Source of the DNA: an uncultured Opitutia bacterium
GTDB lineage: Bacteria > Verrucomicrobiota > Verrucomicrobiia > Opitutales > Opitutaceae
Direction of reading: 5' to 3'
Length of the DNA: 55,935 nucleotides
NCBI GenBank assembly: GCA_903834135.1
Contig: CAILHZ010000015.1
Span: 1-55,935, forward strand
Below the pieces are notes generated by a model. That model was not told the origin of the DNA and did not search any database. It worked only from the letters and a program-made list of their open reading frames with translations. This document shows positions 46,704 to 55,647 of the stretch, piece by piece. The position numbers and the translations under genes are program-made. Every line of letters begins with the position of its first letter. The first letter of the stretch is position 1.

Positions 46704-48461
46704 ATGCACGTCTCCTTTAACCTCGCTAGCCAACTTGATACTGCACTCAAAGCAGCAGCACCTTTAGCGGGTATTAATGCCGATTTATTTAAACCCGAAG
46801 TTAGAACAGCAGACCCAGCACATGGAGATTATCAGGCAAATGGTATACTCGGGTATGCCAAACAAAACAAAGCTAACCCGCGAGCACTCGCAACTGCCTT
46901 AGTTACTGCCCTACCTTCAGAATTAACTGCACTTTTCGAAATTCAAGTCGCAGGTCCCGGGTTTATTAATTTTAAACTCAAACCAGAATCTCTACTAGAA
47001 TGGTTAAGACTCTACGGCTCACTAAAAGCCCTTGCACTAGGTGCTTCAGAAAATCGTAAAGGTGAGCGCTGCGTAATTGATTTTGGTGGTCCCAATACTG
47101 CAAAACAGATGCATGTTGGTCATGTAAGAAGCGCAGTCATTGGTCAGGCGCTCGCTCGTATTTTAGCGTTCAATGGTGCGACAATTGTTACCGATAATCA
47201 CTTAGGAGATTGGGGCACTCAATTTGGAAAATTAATTTATGCTTACAAGCGCTGGGTTAATCCCCAAGCAATGCAGAATGAACCAATTGAAGAATTAGAA
47301 AGACTGTATAAATTAGGTAGTGCAGCTACACCTGAAAATTCTGCAGAACTTGAAGAAGCTCGTCTTGAATTAGTTAAATTACAAAACGGCGATAAAGAGA
47401 ATGTAGCTCTTTGGAAGACGTTTACAGACATCAGTCTTGTGGCTTTTCAAAAGATCTACGATCAACTCGGTATCAGCTTTGACCATACTTTGGGTGAAAG
47501 TTTTTATAACGATAAACTCACTCCAATATATAAGGAATTAATCGAGCATAAAATAGCAGAAGAAAGTAAGGGAGCCTTAGTGGTATTTCATCCTGAGCAT
47601 CCGCGATTCAAAACTCAGCCCTTTATTGTACGTAAATCAGACGGTGCAGCTAACTACGCAACTACCGATCTAGCCACCCTACTTTACCGTGTAGAAACCT
47701 TCCAAGCGACGTCCATTATATATGTCGTAGATAAGCGTCAAAGTGATCACTTCGAACAACTTTTCTTAACAGCGAAAGCGTGGTTTAGTCACACCAACCG
47801 CACACTACCTGTACTCAACCACGTCGATTTTGGCACTGTATTAGGTGAAAACGGGACACCACTTAAAACACGCGAAGGCGACAACATTAAGCTCCAGGAT
47901 TTATTAAACGAAGCAAAACAAAGAGCCTTTAGTTTAGTCACATTAAAAAGTCCGGACTCACCTGAAATAGAGCGAACAGAAATTGCTAATGTCGTAGGTA
48001 TTGGCTCAGTTCAATATGCAGATCTATCACAAAATAGGTCCAGCGACTATGTCTTCTCCTGGGATAAAATGATCTCACTTGAAGGCAACACAGCGGCCTA
48101 CCTCTTGTATGCAGCTGCACGCATTCATTCTATTTTCAGAAAGCACTCGATCCCCCTAGATGTCTTAGAAGCAGAGAAAGGGGCCTCTGCCCTAGAAACA
48201 CCAACTGAAATTACTTTGGCACGTAAATTAGTGAGCTTCGCAGACGCTGTTCGTCTTGCAGGCGATACACTACGCCCCCACTTCTTGTGTCTTTATTTAT
48301 ATGAATTGGCTGGGAGTTTTAGTGCCTTCTATACAGCGGATAAAGTATTAGTCGAAGACCCAGCTATTCGTGACAGAAGACTTTTGTTATGTTCACGCAC
48401 TCTTTTAGTTTTAGAAACAGGATTAACCCTACTTGGCTTACGTACGCTTAAGCGTATGTAA
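46704..48461 (+). CDS. argS: arginyl-tRNA synthetase
   Basis: Class I synthetase charging tRNA-Arg. It has an N-terminal additional domain (1-105), the HIGH motif as HVGH in IDFGGPNTAKQMHVGHVRSAVIGQ, and a Rossmann core with NHLGDWGTQFG, KSDGAANYATTDLATLLYR and VVDKRQSDHFEQLF. The KMSK counterpart is LKTREGDNIKLQDLL. The anticodon-binding domain ends in the typical CSRTLLVLETGLTLLGLRTLKRM. 585 residues, complete. It is divergent from the nucleoside phosphorylase gene. Confidence 0.97.
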   Translation: MHVSFNLASQLDTALKAAAPLAGINADLFKPEVRTADPAHGDYQANGILGYAKQNKANPRALATALVTALPSELTALFEIQVAGPGFINFKLKPESLLEWLRLYGSLKALALGASENRKGERCVIDFGGPNTAKQMHVGHVRSAVIGQALARILAFNGATIVTDNHLGDWGTQFGKLIYAYKRWVNPQAMQNEPIEELERLYKLGSAATPENSAELEEARLELVKLQNGDKENVALWKTFTDISLVAFQKIYDQLGISFDHTLGESFYNDKLTPIYKELIEHKIAEESKGALVVFHPEHPRFKTQPFIVRKSDGAANYATTDLATLLYRVETFQATSIIYVVDKRQSDHFEQLFLTAKAWFSHTNRTLPVLNHVDFGTVLGENGTPLKTREGDNIKLQDLLNEAKQRAFSLVTLKSPDSPEIERTEIANVVGIGSVQYADLSQNRSSDYVFSWDKMISLEGNTAAYLLYAAARIHSIFRKHSIPLDVLEAEKGASALETPTEITLARKLVSFADAVRLAGDTLRPHFLCLYLYELAGSFSAFYTADKVLVEDPAIRDRRLLLCSRTLLVLETGLTLLGLRTLKRM

Positions 48462-48470
48462 TTTTTTAAA

Positions 48471-49421
48471 GTGCGTTTATCGACCTCCAATCATCCCCTC
48501 TATTCCTTTACAAAATTAAAGGCTACTTTCGTACGCACATTCAACGTATTCGTTGAAACGCGCGCCTTAAATCGTGCTGCTGCGTTAAGTTTTAATTCTA
48601 TGTTAGGCTTGGGTCCAGTGATTGCCCTAGCGGTCTTAGTGGCAGGACTAATGTTCACACGGCATGATCAACACATTGCAGTAAACACCTTAAACCGAGT
48701 CATTCACTTTGTAGCGCCTCAATTAACTGAATACGAAAAAATTAGCGCGCAAGAACGTACCGCAAGAAGCGGTGCAGCGGTTACCTTTAATCCCAAACTC
48801 ATATCAATGATTGATGGGTTTGTGGCTAGTACGCAGAAAAGTTCAGCAGGCATAATTGAAGCTATCTCCTTAATTGTAGTGGTCTTATTACTGATTAATT
48901 CAATTGAGGAAGCCTTCAATGACATCTGGAATGTAAAAATGGGGCGGCCCTGGCTAAAGCGCATTGGATTTTATGCCCTCATTATGACACTAGGTAGTGT
49001 GCTTTTTACAGCAACTGTCGCCCTAAGTGGTGCAAGCGCCTTTGTGACGGTCTTTTTTGGGAAAGTACCTTTTGGCTCAGCACTGGCCTTTTTATCCAAA
49101 GGCGTTTTCTCCCTTATTTCCTTCGTTTTGATGGTGACTGTACTCGCTTTATTTTATCGCATATTGCCATATACCAAGGTTTTATGGAGTTCTGCATTCG
49201 TTGGTGCAAGCGTTGCCTCGTTACTTCTTATTTTAAATAACTTTCTAGGCTTTTTATACGTAAAACGTGCAATTGCTGCACGTAGCTTGTTTGGCTCCCT
49301 AGGTATCATTCCAGTCCTAATGTTCGGTATATTCATATTCTGGCTTTATGTATTAATAGGCGGGCAAATCAGTTGCGCCGTACAAAGTGTTTATTTTAAG
49401 TCTCAAAAAGACGCTAAGTAA
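48471..49421 (+). CDS. YihY/BrkB-family inner-membrane protein
   Basis: 316 residues with about six membrane spans. The family opening RALNRAAALSFNSMLGLGPVIALAVLVAG, the central IIEAISLIVVVLLLINSIEEAFNDIWNVK and the C-terminal SLGIIPVLMFGIFIFWLYVLIGGQIS are all characteristic. The family includes proteins once annotated as ribonuclease BN; transport or envelope roles are suggested but unproven. It starts at GTG, 9 bp after argS, so they are probably co-transcribed. Confidence 0.88.
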   Translation: MRLSTSNHPLYSFTKLKATFVRTFNVFVETRALNRAAALSFNSMLGLGPVIALAVLVAGLMFTRHDQHIAVNTLNRVIHFVAPQLTEYEKISAQERTARSGAAVTFNPKLISMIDGFVASTQKSSAGIIEAISLIVVVLLLINSIEEAFNDIWNVKMGRPWLKRIGFYALIMTLGSVLFTATVALSGASAFVTVFFGKVPFGSALAFLSKGVFSLISFVLMVTVLALFYRILPYTKVLWSSAFVGASVASLLLILNNFLGFLYVKRAIAARSLFGSLGIIPVLMFGIFIFWLYVLIGGQISCAVQSVYFKSQKDAK

Positions 49422-49520
49422 GCCTAGGGAAGCTACCACAAGGTGATTAAGTATGCTTAAAGAGGCAATTTTCTCCCTTGCCAGTCACCTCAAGCGACCT
49501 AGCCTTAACCCTTTCTACCC

Positions 49521-51188
49521 ATGATTTCCTGGATCCAAAGAACCTTTCAGCATCACTTCCGCACAGTATTCGCCATTCTATTGGCTGTGACGATTATTTC
49601 GTTCATTGCCACGATCGGTGCAACACCAGGTATCGGCCGTGGAGACCGCAGAGATATCCGCAGGGATTTCTTTGGTCACAATTTAGCTTCCCAAGAAGAC
49701 ATGGGTCACGTGATGGGTGATGCAAGTTTAAGTATCGAACTCCAAGCAGGCTATTCCGGAATAGATCCAGAACGTGTTAAGATGTATGCTTTACAGCGCG
49801 TGGCTGCACTTCACATAGCTGATGAATGGCATGTACCTTCAGCAACCACTGAAGAAGTTACAACCTACATCAAAAGTTTAGGTATCTTCCAAGGCCAAGA
49901 CGGTCAATTCGATGCAACACGTTATGCTAGCTTCCGCCAAAATGTGAAAACAAGTGGCTCAGGTACAGGCGAAGCAGATATTGCACGCGTACTTGGTGAT
50001 GATGTGCGCATGAAGAAAGTTGAACGCCTGCTCAATGGACCTGGCTACGTATTAGATTCAGATGTGAAAAGTGAATTACAACGTGCAGAGACATCATGGT
50101 CTTTAGCAACAGCGACCATTGATTACGCAAGCTACAAGCCAACACTCTCCGCCTCTGAAGCAGAATTAAATAAATACTTTAAGGATAACTCATTTCGCTA
50201 CCAGATTCCAACGCGCATCGTAGCAGAGAGCATTGATTTTCCTGCACAAAACTACGTAAGCTCAGTTACAGCAAGCGATACTGAAGTGCGTGCTTTTTAC
50301 GATCAAAACCGCGAGCGCTTTCCTGCTCCACAAGCAGCAAAAACGGCTAAGGTATCTGCTAATGCTGATGCAGACTTTGTATTAGTTAAAAGTGACGTAA
50401 AAGAAGCTCTTATTTCACAACGTGCAAAACAAGCTGCTGCAAAAGCTGCATCTGATTTAGCATATGCACTGTATGAAGGAAAAGTTTCTTCAGGTACAAA
50501 CTTCAACCAGTTCATAAGTGCACGTAAACTAAGCACACGCTCCCTTGCTCCCTTTACCGCAGAAGATGGTCCTTCCGAATTAGGTAATTCTGCAGACATG
50601 ACAGACGCTGTTTCAAAACTTGATTCAAATCGCTTTTTCTCTGAAGCAGTGACTACAGCAAACGGTGCATCAATTTTAGTCTACAAAAGCTCAATTCCTT
50701 CAACACAGCCAACGCTACTTGAAGTGCACGATAAAGTTAAAAATGATTTTGCTGATTCATCTCGTCACAGAAGCTTTTCTCAACTTGGAAGCACCCTACG
50801 TGGCGTTATTCAAGGTCGTTTAGACACAGGTATGGCATTTGAAAAAGCAGTCTCAGATGCAAGCAAAACGTACTCAGTTACAATTAAGACAGGCTTCATA
50901 CCTACTTTTACCTTACGCGACCGTCCAAAGACTCTCACTGCTCAAGTAGGCGGTACACTGGACCGCTTAGAAAAAGGCCAGATATCTGACATGGTAATAG
51001 ATGCTGATAGCGGCATCCTAGTCTATGCTGCAGACAAAAAAGCACCTACTCTTAACGCTTCCAATCCTCAAGTTGAGATCATGCGTCAAGCTATCGGTAG
51101 TTCTATGGCACGCTTAGCTTCTAGCTCCTATTTAGGCGAACTTGTTAACAAAGAATTGAAGCGCACTGAAGAAGTTGTGAAGAAGTAA
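49521..51188 (+). CDS. PpiD/SurA-like periplasmic chaperone
   Basis: 555 residues with one N-terminal membrane span (about 13-33, RTVFAILLAVTIISFIATIGA) that would anchor it with the body in the periplasm. Residues about 50-190 resemble the SurA/PpiD N-terminal chaperone domain (LYLRVAALHIADEWHVP-type helices, GIFQGQDGQFDATRYASF). A central segment (about 200-440) occupies the place of the parvulin domain, but its usual GGDLGW-type motif is not seen, so isomerase activity is doubtful. It likely helps outer-membrane proteins fold, alongside the TolC-family gene downstream. Confidence 0.75.
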   Translation: MISWIQRTFQHHFRTVFAILLAVTIISFIATIGATPGIGRGDRRDIRRDFFGHNLASQEDMGHVMGDASLSIELQAGYSGIDPERVKMYALQRVAALHIADEWHVPSATTEEVTTYIKSLGIFQGQDGQFDATRYASFRQNVKTSGSGTGEADIARVLGDDVRMKKVERLLNGPGYVLDSDVKSELQRAETSWSLATATIDYASYKPTLSASEAELNKYFKDNSFRYQIPTRIVAESIDFPAQNYVSSVTASDTEVRAFYDQNRERFPAPQAAKTAKVSANADADFVLVKSDVKEALISQRAKQAAAKAASDLAYALYEGKVSSGTNFNQFISARKLSTRSLAPFTAEDGPSELGNSADMTDAVSKLDSNRFFSEAVTTANGASILVYKSSIPSTQPTLLEVHDKVKNDFADSSRHRSFSQLGSTLRGVIQGRLDTGMAFEKAVSDASKTYSVTIKTGFIPTFTLRDRPKTLTAQVGGTLDRLEKGQISDMVIDADSGILVYAADKKAPTLNASNPQVEIMRQAIGSSMARLASSSYLGELVNKELKRTEEVVKK

Positions 51189-51282
51189 GGCCATCGAGGC
51201 CGCTTAGTTTAGTGAAGTAACTTCAGTTTGTTTCAAGACGTCTTACAACAAGTACGTCTTTGCTATCGTAAGTAAATTGTAC

Positions 51283-51305
51283 GTGTAAGCTATTCTAGCT
51301 TACAC
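51283..51305. promoter_or_regulatory. hairpin upstream of the TolC-family gene
   Basis: A perfect 10-bp inverted repeat GTGTAAGCTA / TAGCTTACAC with loop TTC, 35 bp before the start codon. No T-run follows on the plus strand, so it is more likely an operator or a 5'-leader hairpin than a terminator. Confidence 0.4.
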
Positions 51306-51339
51306 ATTAGTTACAGTCTCTAGAATATCTTTTTCTAAT

Positions 51340-52830
51340 ATGCCTAGTCTACTTCGCCGAGTCACTTCCCTTATTTTTACACTGACATTAATCAGTGTAA
51401 GTGTTGCGCAAAATGAAACCAGTTCAACTCGCTTGAGTGTTGAAGACGCTGTTGCGCAAGCTTTAGCTAAGAACTTTACGGTTCGTATACAGCAGTACTC
51501 TGTTAGCAGAGCTAAAGATTCCGTTATTATCGCTCAATCCGTGTATGATCCTACTTTAGGTGTCATATGGCAAAAAACATTCACAAAAAGTCCTGGTGTT
51601 ACAAATTCTACCAGTACAGCTACAGGGGGCAAAAGCCCTGAAAGTGAAGGGAATTCAGCTACTTTATCAGTAAGTCAGCCTGTTGTCACAGGAGGCACCG
51701 TAAGTGCAGATTACGCACTCAATCGTACAGCAACAAACACGATTCAATCACTTTTAAATCCGGCATACTTAGGCCAAGTAGCGTTAAATGTAAGCCAACC
51801 CCTTCTTCAAGGAGCTGGTACTGATTATGGCATGGCAGGCATTCATACCGCAGAATACGGCAAGCGTATTGCTGAAGCTAATTTCAAAAGCGCAGTCTTA
51901 ACCATGATCTATAACGTAGAGGCGGCATACCTCAATTTGATCTATACGCGTAAACAATTTGATGTTGCACATGATACCTTAAAACTCGCTCAACAATTAC
52001 TTGATGAAAACATCATTAAAAGACAAAGCGGTATCTTAACAGATCTTGACGTGACTCAAGCTGAAGCGGGAGTTGCAACAGCTAAGAGCCAATTAATTGG
52101 TTACAAGCAATCCATGCAAAACGCAGAAGACTCCCTACTGCAGACGATGGGTGAAACTCAGTTTAAAAGCACTGTTGGATATGTCGAATTCCCCAGTTAC
52201 TCAACAAACGACATCTCCTTTGATCTGTCCTACAAGAAAGCACGTGATAATGGACCAAATCTTGCAGTCATTGAAGCTACCATTGAGCAGTACAAACTTT
52301 CTGCACTTCAGACAAAACGAAACACCTTACCACGGCTTGATGCTACCGCAGGTATAGGATATTCAAGCGCTGAACATTCTTATAGTGATGCAAGTAGCAC
52401 TGTTTGGAGCGCCCCAGGTTATAATTGGAATGCAGGCTTACAACTCACCATCCCATGGGGCATGAGAGCTAACAAAGCCTTGTACCGTCAAGCGATGGCT
52501 AGTGTTGAGAGTCAGAAAGTAGCGCTAGATCAAGCAGATCAAGTTCTCACAGTTCAGGTCAGAAGTGCTATCCGTGCAGTCAACGCTAATAAGGAAGCTG
52601 TTGATGCTTCGCTAGCAACCGTAGCTTTAAGCAAAAAACAGTATAGCCTTCAAAAGGCAAAATTTGATGCGGGTCTTTCTACAAGCTACGACGTACTCCA
52701 AGCTCAAAACCAACTAGAAGCTGCCTTAAATACACAGATTCAAGCGCAGGTATCATTGTATTCTTCTACAGCTAATTTACATTTCTTAGAAGGAACCTCG
52801 TTAGAGTCTTATCACGTTAACGTAAACTAA
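51340..52830 (+). CDS. TolC-family outer-membrane efflux protein
   Basis: 496 residues with a signal peptide (residues 1-23, LLRRVTSLIFTLTLISVSVAQ). Two outer-membrane-factor repeats follow: long coiled-coil helices with the typical LSVEDAVAQALAKNFTVR opening, QPLLQGAGTDYGMAGIHTAEYGKRIAEANF, and later VALSKKQYSLQKAKFDAGLSTSYDVLQAQNQLEAAL. This is the trimeric channel partner of type I secretion or RND/ABC pumps. No pump or adaptor gene is next to it, so the system it serves cannot be told. Confidence 0.92.
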   Translation: MPSLLRRVTSLIFTLTLISVSVAQNETSSTRLSVEDAVAQALAKNFTVRIQQYSVSRAKDSVIIAQSVYDPTLGVIWQKTFTKSPGVTNSTSTATGGKSPESEGNSATLSVSQPVVTGGTVSADYALNRTATNTIQSLLNPAYLGQVALNVSQPLLQGAGTDYGMAGIHTAEYGKRIAEANFKSAVLTMIYNVEAAYLNLIYTRKQFDVAHDTLKLAQQLLDENIIKRQSGILTDLDVTQAEAGVATAKSQLIGYKQSMQNAEDSLLQTMGETQFKSTVGYVEFPSYSTNDISFDLSYKKARDNGPNLAVIEATIEQYKLSALQTKRNTLPRLDATAGIGYSSAEHSYSDASSTVWSAPGYNWNAGLQLTIPWGMRANKALYRQAMASVESQKVALDQADQVLTVQVRSAIRAVNANKEAVDASLATVALSKKQYSLQKAKFDAGLSTSYDVLQAQNQLEAALNTQIQAQVSLYSSTANLHFLEGTSLESYHVNVN

Positions 52831-52832
52831 GT

Positions 52833-53765
52833 TTACCTAGTAAACAGTGCTGCTGGAGTGGTGAGTGAATCGGTAGGTAACACTTGATGCGCGGGCAATT
52901 GTGTCCTGAACCAGGTTTGTTGCTTTTTAACTAAGGCTTTTGTATTGGCGATAATTTCTGGTGCAAGAGCACTAAGTGAAATCTTGCCATCAAGATAAGC
53001 AATGACTTCGCGGTAACCAATCGCACGAGATGCACTTAAATTATTTCTAAGGCCTAAAGTTAGAAGATGCTTCACTTCATCTACTAGACCTGCTTGCAAC
53101 ATAAGGGAAACACGTAGTTCTATGCGGCGCAGTAATTCAGTTGGTGACTGTTCAATACGTGTAAGCTCTATCGTGTAATCCCTAAAGGGAGATGGAATTT
53201 TTTCAAATTCAGATGCAAGTTGAGCCAAAGTCATACCCGTAGATAAACACCTCTCTAAAGCACGCGTAACGCGTCTTGGATTATCGATGTCCAGAGCACC
53301 TAGGCCTTGAGGATTTAAGGACTCTAGATCAGTGACAAGACTAGATAATCCATCATGTATTAAACGATCATCTACTGTTTTACGCAGTTGAGGACTTACC
53401 TCTACTTGATCTGCAACTGCTTTGAAAAATGATTTCAAATAAAATCCACTTCCCCCAACAACTAAAACAGTCTTTTTTTTAAAATGAATCTCTTTTACAA
53501 TTTGCTGAGCCAGTGTCACGTAATGTGCAATATTCATAGACTCATTTAAATCCATGACATCAATCAAATGATGCTTAATTAAATTAAGCTCCTGTTTTGT
53601 TGGTTTTGCAGTTCCTATATCCAGTCCGCGGTAAAAGAGTAAAGAGTCCGCTGAAATGATTTCTGCACCCGTAGACTGGGCATACCTAAGAGCCCACTCT
53701 GTTTTACCCGATGCAGTACAGCCGGTGAGAACTTTAATTACTGGTAACTGAGTCGTTAAGGCCAC
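52833..53765 (-). CDS. miaA: tRNA dimethylallyltransferase
   Basis: Adds an isopentenyl group to A37 of tRNAs reading UNN codons. P-loop VLTGCTASGKTEWAL near the N-terminus, then ISADSLLFYRGLDIGTAKPT, HHLIDVMDLNESMNIAHY, VLVVGGSGFYLKSFF and DNPRRVTRALE. The C-terminal SRAIGYREVIAYL and VKKQQTWFRTQ are typical. 310 residues. The start is GTG, 14 bp after trpA, which suggests co-transcription. Confidence 0.96.
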   Translation of the reverse strand: MALTTQLPVIKVLTGCTASGKTEWALRYAQSTGAEIISADSLLFYRGLDIGTAKPTKQELNLIKHHLIDVMDLNESMNIAHYVTLAQQIVKEIHFKKKTVLVVGGSGFYLKSFFKAVADQVEVSPQLRKTVDDRLIHDGLSSLVTDLESLNPQGLGALDIDNPRRVTRALERCLSTGMTLAQLASEFEKIPSPFRDYTIELTRIEQSPTELLRRIELRVSLMLQAGLVDEVKHLLTLGLRNNLSASRAIGYREVIAYLDGKISLSALAPEIIANTKALVKKQQTWFRTQLPAHQVLPTDSLTTPAALFTR

Positions 53766-53779
53766 CGGCGATATTAAAT

Positions 53780-54583
53780 TTATTTACGCACTGTGCCTAA
53801 AATCAAATCACTAGCTTTAAGCTTTAATTTTGCACCTATCGTAGAGCGCTGATCTAAATTATCTTTAATCACGTTTACTAAAGCACTGCCTACGATAACG
53901 CCTTCAGCTAAGGCAGCTACTTCCGCTACGTGAGCACGTGTTGCAATACCAAAGCCGACTGCAACGGGTAGTTTGATGACAGACTTAATGCGTTCGACAG
54001 CATCGGCAATACCAACAGCAACTTGATCTCTAACACCTGTTACGCCTTCGCGTGAAACGTAGTAAATAAACCCTGTTGCAACTTTACCAATAATGGCGAG
54101 TCGTTCTGCAGGTGTGGTTGGAGCAACAATGAATACGCAATCAAGGCCGTTTGCAGTAGAAGCTTTGGAGACTTCACTCGCTTCCTCAGGAGGAAGATCT
54201 AAAGTAAGCATTCCATCTACTCCTGCTTGCTTGGCTTTTTTGATGTATGCCTCTACCCCATTTGAAAACACCAAATTATAGTAGGTATAAAAAACAATAG
54301 GCACTTGGCTTTTTTCACGAATCTTACACACGAGTTCAAATACACGTGAAGCAGACATGCCGCTTTCTAAGGCACGCTGGGCTGCAAGTTGATTTGTTAT
54401 GCCATCAGCTAAGGGATCTGAAAAAGGAACACCTAGTTCTAGTATATCTACGCCAGCATCAATAAGTGCATGGCACGCAGCTAAACTGGTATCAAAATCT
54501 GGGTCCCCGGCGCAAAGATAGGCTATAAATGCAGAACGGTTCTGTGATTTAGCTGTAGCGAATGCTGTAGATATACGGGACAT
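53780..54583 (-). CDS. trpA: tryptophan synthase alpha chain
   Basis: Cleaves indole-3-glycerol phosphate to indole and glyceraldehyde 3-phosphate. Catalytic Glu49 and Asp60 lie in DILELGVPFSDPLADG. Other landmarks are YNLVFSNGVEAYIKKAKQAGVDGMLTLDLP, FIYYVSREGVTGVRD and the phosphate site VGFGIATRAHVAEVAALAEGVIVGSALV. 267 residues, complete. trpB is not adjacent on either side, so the two subunit genes are separated, and trpA instead stands before miaA. Confidence 0.96.
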   Translation of the reverse strand: MSRISTAFATAKSQNRSAFIAYLCAGDPDFDTSLAACHALIDAGVDILELGVPFSDPLADGITNQLAAQRALESGMSASRVFELVCKIREKSQVPIVFYTYYNLVFSNGVEAYIKKAKQAGVDGMLTLDLPPEEASEVSKASTANGLDCVFIVAPTTPAERLAIIGKVATGFIYYVSREGVTGVRDQVAVGIADAVERIKSVIKLPVAVGFGIATRAHVAEVAALAEGVIVGSALVNVIKDNLDQRSTIGAKLKLKASDLILGTVRK

Positions 54584-54647
54584 GAAGTAAATACTATAAG
54601 AAAGCTTGCTTCACTGTTGCAAGGCAGGACGTGCAGGATTTGAAGGC

Positions 54648-55421
54648 CTAAGAAAGAGAAAATTCAACCATTACTGGGCAATGGTCAGATATAATTGTTT
54701 TAATTACTTTACACTCTACGGCGCGGCACTCAGCAGGAATAAAGATAAAGTCTAATCTTCTACGTGGAAATGGAGAAGGAAATGTTGCCTCATTAATAGG
54801 CCTTACAAGATAATCCCCATACACAGAAAGTTGTGACCATAAAGAGGCTGTGGCATCATCACGCTGATTTGAATTGTTAAAGTCTCCACATACAATAGGT
54901 GATATACTCCAGCGTTTGCCCTCTAATGATGTCTTTTGTTTAAGCCAGGTACTCAAGTTTTCTATCTGACTCATGCGCTGCGCACGTGAACTTGCATGCA
55001 AATGCAGATTAATTACTGGAATTATCTTTCCCTGAAATTCAATCTCCGCAAAGAAGAATCCTTTTTCTCCAATTTTTTTCCGCCCGAAGACTACCGTTTC
55101 TGTGTGTGAAATTGGATGCTTAGAGAGGAAGGCATTACCATACGTTAAATTTAAAATACCATGCCTGCGGTTATTAATCCCAAAGGCTGCGTGAGGAAAA
55201 CCGGCATGAACGCGCAAGTAATCCAAATGATCAAAATTACCTGACCACCTTGCTTTTTCATCGATTTCTTGGAAAGCAACAATATCAGGATCTACGGTGG
55301 TCAACAGGGATGCTATTTTACGTAAATTGACCCTGATCTTACGTGACGAGGTTATCCCCTGGATAGGTGTTATACCCCTGCCATGGGCAATATTAAGGGT
55401 AATGATCCTTAATCGCTTCAT
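54648..55421 (-). CDS. endonuclease/exonuclease/phosphatase-family protein
   Basis: 257 residues of the DNase I-like metal-dependent fold. The set of motifs is complete: LRIITLNIAHGRG, DIVAFQEID (metal Glu), VINLHLHASS, VCGDFNN and the terminal IISDHCPVMVEF with the catalytic Asp-His. No signal peptide is visible. The family includes nucleases and phospho-ester hydrolases, and the substrate cannot be told from sequence. It lies 64 bp upstream of trpA on the same strand. Confidence 0.87.
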   Translation of the reverse strand: MKRLRIITLNIAHGRGITPIQGITSSRKIRVNLRKIASLLTTVDPDIVAFQEIDEKARWSGNFDHLDYLRVHAGFPHAAFGINNRRHGILNLTYGNAFLSKHPISHTETVVFGRKKIGEKGFFFAEIEFQGKIIPVINLHLHASSRAQRMSQIENLSTWLKQKTSLEGKRWSISPIVCGDFNNSNQRDDATASLWSQLSVYGDYLVRPINEATFPSPFPRRRLDFIFIPAECRAVECKVIKTIISDHCPVMVEFSLS

Positions 55422-55522
55422 ATAGAAGGATAATTGTTCCTTTCCTTGATCAAAGTGGCAAGATACAAGAAAACAGGGCTAGAGAAGGCTAAAGACCTAT
55501 TAACTATGCCTATACCGAGCGC

Positions 55523-55551
55523 TTGACAGAGCTTTAAGGCCTAGAGATTCT
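55523..55551 (+). promoter_or_regulatory. likely promoter of tRNA-His
   Basis: A perfect TTGACA (55523-55528), 17 bp, then GATTCT (3 of 6). The predicted start would be about ten bases before the mature tRNA. Confidence 0.5.
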
Positions 55552-55569
55552 ATTCCTTCAGTATTTTAC

Positions 55570-55647
55570 GGCGGTCATAGCTCAGTTGGTTAGAGCACAA
55601 GATTGTGAATCTTGGGGTCGCGGGTTCGAGTCCCGTTGGCCGCCCCA
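55570..55647 (+). tRNA. tRNA-His (anticodon GUG)
   Basis: All arms pair: acceptor GCGGTCA/TGGCCGC (one G-U), D arm GCTC/GAGC, anticodon stem CAAGA/TCTTG closing loop TTGTGAA (anticodon GUG), and T stem GCGGG/CCCGT. The base before the acceptor is G (55570) and the discriminator is C73, the G-1:C73 pair that marks tRNA-His. CCA is encoded. Confidence 0.97.
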
